A DNA stretch of 64,000 bases from JAQIBY01 sp034658655 (GTDB lineage Bacteria > Bacteroidota > Bacteroidia > Bacteroidales > ML635J-15), in contig JAYEFQ010000138.1 in the NCBI GenBank assembly GCA_034658655.1, positions 1-64,000 of the forward strand. Direction: 5' to 3'. The notes beneath the pieces are model-generated. The model did not search any database, was not told the DNA's origin, and worked only from the letters and a program-made list of their open reading frames with translations. Position 1 is the stretch's first letter, and every line of letters begins with the position of its first letter. Shown here piece by piece: positions 58,277 through 64,000 of this stretch. Made by a program: the position numbers and the translations under genes.

Positions 58277-58768
58277 ATGAATAAAGAAAAATTTAATTTA
58301 GACACACACAGTAAACACCGGCGTGTAAGCCTTTTGCTTATGGCAATTTTACTCCTCATATCGGTTGAGTTTGTTCAGGCACACCGTGAAGCCGGTGATT
58401 TAACTTTATTAAATAAAATAAACGGCAATCGTTTGCAATTAGCAGAAAACGGATCCCTTAACATTAGCACACTCACCCAATCGCATTTATTTGTTTCAGA
58501 AAATGGCAATGTAGGGATTGGGACAGATGCGCTGGAATACAAACTATACATTGACGGAAAAATAAGAATACAAAACGGTTGGCGAGGATTGATAATTGAA
58601 GGTTCTGGGACAAATCCACATCGATATGACTTTATTATTGGAGAACTCGGTGGGGCTGAATTGAACTACGGAGGATTTGGTATTTTTGAGGATACAGAAA
58701 ATTCATATAGATTTACTATATCAAGAACTGGCAATATTGGGATAGGCACTATAAACCCATCAAGATAA
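58277..58768 (+). CDS. Secreted GIGT-repeat protein, probably cut short
   Basis: A 163-residue protein with a membrane-spanning signal (about 15-38, RRVSLLLMAILLLISVEFVQA). The sequence shows two GNVGIGT-type beta-motifs (NGNVGIGTDALEYKLYIDGK and NIGIGTINPSR) with an intervening glycine-rich stretch. Such motifs usually repeat many times in long phage-tail-fibre-like or surface proteins of Bacteroidota. Here the frame stops at the second motif, exactly where the next repeat should begin (NPSR, then stop), so the gene looks truncated. No trimerisation or sorting domain remains. Function is unknown. Confidence 0.55.
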   Translation: MNKEKFNLDTHSKHRRVSLLLMAILLLISVEFVQAHREAGDLTLLNKINGNRLQLAENGSLNISTLTQSHLFVSENGNVGIGTDALEYKLYIDGKIRIQNGWRGLIIEGSGTNPHRYDFIIGELGGAELNYGGFGIFEDTENSYRFTISRTGNIGIGTINPSR

Positions 58769-58857
58769 TAAAAATATCTGTTTTGGGAAAAAAATTAACC
58801 ACGACATGAAATTTACACGCTGTGTGTACTGATGATTTTAATTATTGTCTTTATCTT

Positions 58858-58994
58858 AATAAAACTCCTCGCAGCAAGCTGACGAAGTATCTCAATGGGA
58901 TGTTTTATTTTTCATACGCACCAAGGTGCTGGAAATATAACTCTTGAGATTCCTAAACTACCGCTCGAAATTAGTTCGGCTAAATAATTTTGAT
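58858..58994 (+). repeat. Long direct repeat, copy 1
   Basis: AATAAAACTCCTCGCAGCAA begins a ~137-bp block that recurs with scattered substitutions at 59689-59828. Landmarks in order are GCTGACGAAGTATCTCAATG, TTTTTCATACGCACCAA, GGAAATA and CTCG. It lies between the clipped GIGT gene and the 3D lipoprotein. Confidence 0.85.
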
Positions 58995-59021
58995 CCGATA
59001 GCTATCCGATAACTATCGGAT
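58993..59021. repeat. Imperfect octamer hairpin (ATCCGATAG)
   Basis: ATCCGATAG (58993-59001) and CTATCGGAT (59013-59021) are exact inverted arms around an 11-nt loop that itself repeats CTATCCGATA. It lies about 32 nt past the stop of the minus-strand 3D lipoprotein and could terminate it, but has no T-run. Confidence 0.6.
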
Positions 59022-59053
59022 ACAAAATCATAGTCTCACTAATTTAAATTTAC

Positions 59054-59440
59054 TTACTCTTTTTTCCAATTAATAATAACTTTTTTCTTCCCCCATTGAA
59101 TTGCAGCTTCCTTATCACTACCCATATAAATATCAATTTTCTTCTCCCAACGTTTGTTCATTTTATCCAAAACACGATATGTCCCCGATAAGCCTTCTAT
59201 TTCAACTTTGGTATTGTGTTTTAAACCAAGTTCTATTAAATCTCTTGAAACAGCAATGCACTTCATTCCTGGTTTTAACGTATCTCCCCACGCACCAACA
59301 TTATAATGCTCTTTATGAGTTTGTTCTGGCAGTGAATTATATGCCGTTGCTATTACTTCTAATTTTTCTTTTTTTGCACATCCACTCATTATAAAGATTG
59401 TGCTCAATGAAATGACAACTATTAGTTTTAAATTTCTCAT
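59054..59440 (-). CDS. 3D-domain lipoprotein
   Basis: A 128-residue lipoprotein with lipobox FIMSGC (Cys about 21). The mature part carries a 3D (three-aspartate) domain: VIATAYNSLPEQT, then the central KCIAVSRDLIELGLKHNTKVEI, and YRVLDKMNKRWEKKIDIYMG with the conserved Asp residues. 3D domains share the double-psi barrel fold of lytic transglycosylase MltA and RlpA, so a peptidoglycan-binding or cleaving role is likely. It sits alone between two copies of a long direct repeat. Confidence 0.8.
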   Translation of the reverse strand: MRNLKLIVVISLSTIFIMSGCAKKEKLEVIATAYNSLPEQTHKEHYNVGAWGDTLKPGMKCIAVSRDLIELGLKHNTKVEIEGLSGTYRVLDKMNKRWEKKIDIYMGSDKEAAIQWGKKKVIINWKKE

Positions 59441-59688
59441 TTAACTATTATTTTTTCTCAATATACCACTCAGGCTTGCATACAACGTTAGACAACTATG
59501 CCCAGTAGCCGTTGAGCGGGTTCCGTCACTGTCACCCACCACAAATTTTTACGAGGCACTACCGTTTCAATTTACTCTTTCATAGATCATTAGGCATAGG
59601 TACTGTTAAACTAAATCCACCAGCGGCATATAGCCTATTTTACCAAAGATAATTATCTTTTTCAAAAGTATAGTCATATATCTTAAGT
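59441..59688. other. Intergenic stretch between 3D lipoprotein and repeat copy 2
   Basis: No supported gene lies here. The first part (59476-59560) is more GC-rich than the surroundings and contains GCATACAACGTTAGAC and GCCGTTGAGCGGGTTCCGTC. The rest is AT-rich and featureless. Confidence 0.5.
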
Positions 59689-59828
59689 AATAAAACTCCT
59701 CGCAACAAGCTGACGAGGTATCTCAATGGAATGTATTATTTTTCATACGCACCAATGTACTGGAAATACAACCCTTAAAATCCCTCGACTATAGCTCGGG
59801 ATCAGTTCATCTAGATAATTTTAATCCC
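59689..59828 (+). repeat. Long direct repeat, copy 2
   Basis: Same order of landmarks as copy 1: AATAAAACTCCTCGCAACAA, GCTGACGAGGTATCTCAATG, TTTTTCATACGCACCAA, GGAAATACA, CTCG. Its right end touches the left terminal inverted repeat of the insertion sequence at 59826. Confidence 0.85.
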
Positions 59829-61213
59829 TAACCCTTCACTTTTACGTAATAGGTAGCTTTAATTTTTCAAATAAAGCTTTATTTTTCTTTGTAATATTAT
59901 CGTCATACCATTGACCGTTTATCTTTACTTTTTTTATGTCTACCAAAAACTGAATTAGGTCTTGTGGTGCGTATTTTGAATTTAATTCATGTTCTTGCAG
60001 ATGATTTAAAAGCTCATAATACCATAGCATCACTATATAATTTATAAACATCCAGCCTTCAATGGCGTCATCGTCTTGCATATAACTTCTGTCCACTTGC
60101 AATAAGTTCTTAAAGGCATCTATCATCACCTCTATTTAATTTCGCTTTTTATAGGTTTGATATATTTGCTCGGGACTTTGTTTCTCTTTAAGATTAGTAA
60201 CGAATGCAATTGTTCCAAATTTATGCTGTTTCTCATAAAAAGTTTCTGTATTGTATTTTTCGGGTAATGTTTCACATCTTCTCAAATAATCGTTTATCTC
60301 CTCATTTTTCAATGTTTGTCTCGGAGTAAAACCCTTTATCGGCAATTATAATTGCATCAGAAATCCCGGACTCATCTAAGCATAGTTTAAATGAACTGAT
60401 GTCTTTTGTGTTTCCGGACATAATTCTATAATAAACAGGTTGTTGGCACTTCATTGAGAAGACAAACATCAAATTTACAATATTATCAAATATTCCTTGT
60501 TTTGTTTTACTTTTTACAGGGAAACGCATTTTATCTGAATTACTAAACAAATCAGTTCCGTCAAAAAGAATATTATCATTTTCTACTTTAAACTCTCCGA
60601 AAAAATCAAGTGCTTGTTGTCGATTCCGGCCTATTTCTCTCATTTTTTTTGTAATCATACTGTTTGAAAGTCCTATACGTGTGTAACTTTCTGATAAAAA
60701 ACTTTTTTAAAAAGTGATATTGATAATTTTTTAAAGGACTTTGAAAAGCAAAACAAGCATAAGCGGAAGCTATTATAAATTTCCAATGTTCAGGAAAATG
60801 TTTTTTCAACATATCAGTATATTCTGACAAATCATTTTCAATGAACGAACTAAGTCCGTATTCTTTTACTGAAATGTCATTAGAAATATCTTGCTCTCTC
60901 TCCAATTTACGTTTTTCTGATTCTATAAAACCTTTTTCTTACGTAATTTTGCCCAGTAACCCTAATGTGATTTTTTGTGATCGTTTCTTTTCAGGATTCC
61001 ACTTACTTGTAATTTTATATAAATAATATGTCTTATTAATAAATCGCAGTTCAGTTCCCTTTTCCTTGTACTTTAATGTCCACTCTGGATGTTTAGCCAT
61101 AATTTTAATGTTACGTATTTAGACAAATGCAAAAAGAACATAAAAAAAGCATTGAATCAAAATAAATTCAATGCTTTTCTAAAACTATTCCCTAAATTTG
61201 TAAAGAGTTAGGG
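59826..61213 (-). mobile_element. Degenerate insertion sequence with DDE transposase (IS4/IS1634-like)
   Basis: About 1.39 kb bounded by CCCTAACCCTTCAC (59826-59839) and, inverted, CCCTAACTCTTTAC (61213-61200), matching at 12 of 14 positions as terminal inverted repeats. Flanks ttttaat (left) and tttgat (right) could be a worn target duplication. The only gene inside is a dead transposase. The family label is from resemblance of the transposase N-terminus. Confidence 0.65.
59842..61100 (-). pseudogene. Transposase, inactivated by stops and frameshifts
   Basis: Starting at ATG 61100 the frame reads MAKHPEWTLKYKEKGTELRF and WNPEKKRSQKITLGLLGKIT. It meets an in-frame TAA near 60943, and continues as EKGFIESEKRKLEREQDISN. 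A shift in an A/T homopolymer near 60700 leads into SMITKKMREIGRNRQQALDF and the DDE core (ILFDGTDLF, AIIIADKGFYSE). A second shift occurs near 60306 (run of A), and a second in-frame TAA at 60138-60136 precedes the C-terminal part IEVMIDAFKNLLQVDRSY with EGWMFINY. At least four lesions make it inactive. Full length would be about 420 residues. Confidence 0.85.
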
Positions 61214-61505
61214 TTTGATTACAAAACTTAGAACAGACAATTCCACTTAAAGCGGACATAAATTTAAAAACGTCATAGACAAATTAGCCAGTCAGGTGAT
61301 ACTGCGGAGACAAAGCAAAAGCACACTAGACAACTACACCCGCCGGATTACTTTGCTGATTATTCACTTTAACCGACTGCCCGAACAGGTCAGTGAAAAT
61401 GAAATCAATAAGTATCCGTAGCTATGGTATGTAACCCAAAATTTTGAAGCAATATCGAAAAAATCAATGCTTAGTGGTTGTCAACCCCTTATCTCTCAGA
61501 AGCAC
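61214..61505. other. Stretch between insertion sequence and metal exporter
   Basis: The only recognisable content is the tyrosine-recombinase scrap on the plus strand listed separately; the remaining ~85 nt before the exporter stop codon show nothing. Confidence 0.5.
61251..61421 (+). pseudogene. Tyrosine recombinase (integrase) N-terminal fragment
   Basis: Between a TAA at 61248-61250 and a TAG at 61419-61421 the plus strand encodes KNVIDKLASQVILRRQSKST, LDNYTRRITLLIIHFNRLPE and QVSENEINKYP. This matches the core-binding SAM-like domain of phage-type integrases (SxxTxxxYxxxxxxFxxxxxxxPxxxxxxxIxxY). There is no start codon, and the catalytic domain with the Arg-His-Arg-Tyr residues is absent. 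It lies directly against the right end of the insertion sequence. Confidence 0.65.
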
Positions 61506-62534
61506 TTAAAATCCTATAAATAAGCCAACACCTCCCACTACGAAAGCATAAATCATATTAATTATTTTTACTGCAAGAAATCCTTTTTTTGATTCAGCAA
61601 GCATGGGCAACATTCCATGTCCGTCCTGCGAAATTGAACTTGCTAAAAAAATACTGAATGGAATAGTGCCGGCGGCAAAAAGCGTAACGAAAACCAGATG
61701 CGGGCCAGATTCAGGAATGACACCAATTAAAACAGCAATAAGCAGTATTACAAACATATTATTTGAAATCCAATCTTCCACATCAATATAAAGCATTAAA
61801 AAGTACATAAATAATAAAACGCCAAATACCCACAAGAAAATACGTGGTAAATGAACTTTAACGATGTGATTCCATATATGTTCTTTTAGAAAATGGTCAG
61901 GAACGGTAATTGTAATAAATAAAGCAAAAGCAAAAGTTATCATCAGAGTAACTTTTACCCACATTTCAGCATTACCCGAAAGTACTCCAGTTGCCAATCC
62001 GGTTATAAGCGCTATTATGCCAATGGCAACCGATATACGATGAAGCGAAGGATGCAGTAAATTTGACCAAAACAGATTTTTCTGAAAGCACTTACACTGC
62101 TTCTCATTATGTAATTCTAGATTATTACCTGACAATTTATCCAACAAGCTTTTGGGATGATAAAATTTATCGGTAAGATAACCTGCTAATACTCCTACAA
62201 CCAAAAGAATACCAGTAAGTATTATTGCTTGCTTAGGGAACATGGCAAACATTACAAAAGCCTCATCGCCACTGGTGGCAATCATAGTCGTTACCAGAGC
62301 GCCAAACGAAACCAACTTATGCGAAAACAGGGCAACCATGGTAAATGCACCCAAACAACCGGGCAAGGCACCCAATATCCCTGCAATAAGATATTGTTTC
62401 CATTTATTTCCGGTAAGATGTTTTTGCCAAACACCTTTCGATTGAACATTGATATATTCAATCATCACCATCATGATAAATACAAACCCAGTTATCATGA
62501 CGGATTTTAAAAACATTTTAAAAACTTCTTCCAT
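61506..62534 (-). CDS. Putative 10-TM heavy-metal/manganese exporter (ArsP_2-like)
   Basis: A 342-residue integral membrane protein with about ten helices arranged as two similar halves. The motifs GALPGCLGAF (near residue 55) and GVIPESGPHLVF (near residue 270) occupy equivalent places. A His/Asp/Cys-containing cytoplasmic loop (HNEKQCKCFQKNLFW) lies between them. This pattern fits the putative manganese/arsenic exporter family of uncharacterised 10-TM proteins. The transported ion is not proven. It is followed on the minus strand by nothing and preceded by a methyltransferase scrap and a NifX-like gene. Confidence 0.75.
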   Translation of the reverse strand: MEEVFKMFLKSVMITGFVFIMMVMIEYINVQSKGVWQKHLTGNKWKQYLIAGILGALPGCLGAFTMVALFSHKLVSFGALVTTMIATSGDEAFVMFAMFPKQAIILTGILLVVGVLAGYLTDKFYHPKSLLDKLSGNNLELHNEKQCKCFQKNLFWSNLLHPSLHRISVAIGIIALITGLATGVLSGNAEMWVKVTLMITFAFALFITITVPDHFLKEHIWNHIVKVHLPRIFLWVFGVLLFMYFLMLYIDVEDWISNNMFVILLIAVLIGVIPESGPHLVFVTLFAAGTIPFSIFLASSISQDGHGMLPMLAESKKGFLAVKIINMIYAFVVGGVGLFIGF

Positions 62535-62698
62535 CTTCTTTTTGTTCTTTAATTCTCAATATGTCAGCAAAAATACCACTTCCGATACCGATTTCAATCA
62601 CACCATCTGTCTGCAGAAATATTTTTTTTAACAGCTTCTATTTCCGATAAATATGGATAACGACTGACCACAAACCAATTATCATATTCTTTAGTGTA
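62535..62698 (-). pseudogene. SAM-dependent methyltransferase N-terminal fragment with frameshift
   Basis: On the minus strand YTKEYDNWFVVSRYPYLSEI and EAVKK are followed, after loss of one A in an eight-A run (62629-62622), by IFLQTDGVIEIGIGSGIFAD and ILRIKE. This is the start of a class I methyltransferase up to its SAM-binding GxGxG loop. No start codon exists in this frame and the sequence ends at the exporter start. It overlaps the stop of the NifX-like gene. The remainder (about 150 residues) is missing. Confidence 0.7.
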
Positions 62699-63011
62699 TT
62701 TTTAAAAAGCCATCAATAATTTGAGTTATTTTTTTTTCTTTCACAAATTGATATTCTATCGAGCTGTTGTCAACATCTCTTTTCATATATTTGCCAATAG
62801 CAGCTAACAATAAAATATCCACATCTTTAAGCAATTCTATAATTTGTTTATGAGAATGCTCAACTTCTTCATCGTGTTCGTCCATGGTATTTTCTCTGTA
62901 TTCAGAATAAACAATTTTACCATTATTGACTTCATACACCATAAAACCTTTGCTTTGCCCAGTTCTTTTGGTAATCGTTTCCTGATTGTCGGAAGGAATT
63001 GCTACTTTCAT
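62691..63011 (-). CDS. NifX/NifB-family iron-molybdenum cofactor-binding-domain protein
   Basis: A 106-residue single-domain protein of the dinitrogenase iron-molybdenum cofactor (DUF/NifX/NafY) fold: MKVAIPSDNQETITKRTGQS, KGFMVYEVNNGKIVYSEYRE and DVDILLLAAIGKYMKRDVDN. The usual cysteine/glycine loop is replaced by AAIGKYM. Such proteins carry or insert metal clusters, but most stand-alone members lack any link to nitrogenase. It lies 28 nt after the methyltransferase gene and probably shares its transcript. Confidence 0.82.
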   Translation of the reverse strand: MKVAIPSDNQETITKRTGQSKGFMVYEVNNGKIVYSEYRENTMDEHDEEVEHSHKQIIELLKDVDILLLAAIGKYMKRDVDNSSIEYQFVKEKKITQIIDGFLKIH

Positions 63012-63039
63012 CTTTTGTGTTTTATGTATTTTTAAAATT

Positions 63040-63699
63040 TTATTTTTCCGATTTCACTGCTTTTAATAAACGAACATAATTTTTCAAATAAAAGTGTTCT
63101 TTGAAATGGTCAAAACCAGCTTCTTTCAGCATTGTTTTCCAATCGCGTTCAATATAATCAAATGCATATTTACATTCAATCTTTTTAAATATAAACCGAT
63201 GGTGGAAAGGCATCTTTGCCATATCGAATTCCGCAAAATCGAGGATGTAAAATACTCCGCCCGGCTTTAAATGTGTGAGTGCATTTTTGATTACAGTACT
63301 TCGTATTTCATGAGGGAAACCATGAATAACAAAGCTTATAAAAACAATATCGAATTGTTTATTCAAATCGAATAATTGATCGATACGTTGTTTTGCAAAA
63401 CTTATATTATCCTGTTCTTTAAACTTTTTTATGAATTGGGGTTCCATAAGTTCCGAGATGTCAAGCCCAGTAATATGACCGGTTTCGCCAATATATTTTG
63501 CCATTAAAGAGGCATTTCTGCCGGTACCACATCCCAAGTCTAAAATTGAGTTGCCTTGTTGAATGTCCATTTGTTTTATGGCTTTTTTTATAAAACCACG
63601 ATACAAGCCAAACGACATGGTATTCATTATTTTGTCGTAGTTTTTTGCCACAAACTCTTTGAGTTCAACGCCCGAATCGGGATAAATTTTTTCAGTCAT
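63040..63699 (-). CDS. Class I SAM-dependent methyltransferase
   Basis: A 219-residue methyltransferase. The SAM-binding loop SILDLGCGTGRNASLMAKY is near residue 55, LDISELMEP gives the ribose-binding acid, and LKPGGVFYILDFAEF is the post-motif region. The layout matches ubiquinone/menaquinone-type (UbiE) and arsenite-type enzymes, but no specific substrate motif is seen. It lies 2 nt after the winged-helix frame and 28 nt before the NifX-like gene. Confidence 0.85.
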   Translation of the reverse strand: MTEKIYPDSGVELKEFVAKNYDKIMNTMSFGLYRGFIKKAIKQMDIQQGNSILDLGCGTGRNASLMAKYIGETGHITGLDISELMEPQFIKKFKEQDNISFAKQRIDQLFDLNKQFDIVFISFVIHGFPHEIRSTVIKNALTHLKPGGVFYILDFAEFDMAKMPFHHRFIFKKIECKYAFDYIERDWKTMLKEAGFDHFKEHFYLKNYVRLLKAVKSEK

Positions 63700-63701
63700 A
63701 A

Positions 63702-63995
63702 TTAATTATTTTTATGATTCAATTTATAAAAAACGCCTCGTTCAAGACTTTGTGTTACGATTTTCCCTTCGTTTTCCAAGGTTCCGAGATACTTATTAAT
63801 TTCATTGACATGAATACCCAATAGCCGATTCAAATCGTCGAGGGTACATGGTCTTCGCGCAATGGTTTCCAATATCGCTGTTTCCACATCGCTGCGGAAG
63901 GATGAAATATTTGTACGCTGCAATTGACTTGCAATGATTTCCACATTGTCGAATCCCCAAAAATCAATAATGTTCTGCAGTTCATCTTTTGTCAA
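63702..63995 (-). CDS. Winged-helix domain, probable C-terminal part of a radical SAM protein (partial)
   Basis: Ninety-seven residues are visible. FWGFDNVEIIASQLQRTNIS precedes a winged helix (AILETIARRPCTLDDLNRLL, GIHVNEINKYLGTLENEGKI, then RGVFYKL). I associate this tail, including the ARRPCT and RGVFY signatures, with Fe-S radical SAM proteins that end in a winged helix. The apparent start is a TTG at 63995, five bases from the window edge. The gene most likely continues beyond the window. A free-standing regulator is the alternative. Confidence 0.55.
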   Translation of the reverse strand: MTKDELQNIIDFWGFDNVEIIASQLQRTNISSFRSDVETAILETIARRPCTLDDLNRLLGIHVNEINKYLGTLENEGKIVTQSLERGVFYKLNHKNN

Positions 63996-64000
63996 AGGAA

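Noticed and set aside
59476..59520. Integron attC-like core (ACAACGTTAGAC with GTTRRRY pattern).
   Set aside because: Only one half of the imperfect inverted structure is visible, with no partner within range and no integron integrase in the window. The seven-base core is too short to support a call.
61506..62534. Assignment of the exporter as an arsenic permease.
   Set aside because: No arsenic-specific gene (arsR, arsC, arsM) is adjacent; the ion is left open.
62691..63011. Nitrogen fixation capability.
   Set aside because: A single NifX-like domain is common in non-fixing anaerobes, and no nifHDK gene is present in the window.

Overview
The window is chromosomal DNA from a low-GC, probably gliding or surface-secreting member of the Bacteroidota. 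The evidence is a complete porP-gldK-gldL-gldM-gldN block (type IX secretion/gliding motor), several very large secreted proteins with type IX C-terminal sorting domains and SprB repeats, a TonB-dependent receptor, Bacteroidota-type -7 boxes (TAnnTTTG), and a 356-residue mannose-1-phosphate guanylyltransferase. Most of the window is ordinary core genome. No CRISPR array, rRNA or prophage was seen, and there is a single tRNA (Ser-GGA).

Layout. 0.2-10.1 kb: glycosyltransferase ending in a heptamer repeat, a secreted M43-like metalloprotease, then a minus-strand group of 7TM-HD phosphohydrolase, TonB-dependent receptor, methyltransferase and a DUF1207-like outer-membrane protein. 10.3-15.3 kb: an NlpC/P60 peptidase followed by a decaying island. 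The island holds a half superoxide dismutase ending in a REP-like palindrome pair, a gingipain-like gene with a nonsense codon and no catalytic domain, and a YCF48-like surface protein with a nonsense codon. 15.3-27.2 kb: two ~1500-residue type IX secreted proteins, an aminotransferase and a 486-bp MITE-like element. 27.4-29.9 kb: an ExbB-(4TM)-ExbD-ExbD proton-channel operon. 30-36 kb: tRNA-Ser, tatD, gdhA and a proline dehydrogenase-to-dprA operon. 36-42 kb: lipoprotein, glycosyltransferase and an overlapping MlaE/MlaF lipid-transport operon. 42-49.4 kb: guanylyltransferase and the type IX secretion operon. 49.7-58 kb: topA, penicillin-binding protein 1A, and a radA/lipoprotein/rfaE2/panD/panC run. 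58.3-61.5 kb: an accessory strip with a clipped GIGT-repeat protein, a 3D-domain lipoprotein between two ~137-bp direct repeats, a dead insertion sequence and an integrase scrap. 61.5-64 kb: a metal-related cluster (10-TM exporter, NifX-like protein, methyltransferase, winged helix that is probably the tail of a radical SAM protein).

How the genes work together. The GldKLMN/PorP machine would export and anchor the four or more sorting-domain proteins encoded in the same window. GldL/GldM and the ExbB/ExbD set are both proton-driven motors feeding the outer membrane. MlaEF, the TonB receptor, the penicillin-binding protein, NlpC/P60 and the 3D lipoprotein maintain the envelope. The unusual material is concentrated at 11.1-15.0 kb, 19.9-20.4 kb and 58.3-62.7 kb, where repeats, mobile-element remains and broken genes cluster. 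I did not find a clearly new multi-gene system. The best candidates for a closer look are the palindrome-bounded gene graveyard, the propeller/SprB chimeric surface protein and the metal-related cluster at the right edge.
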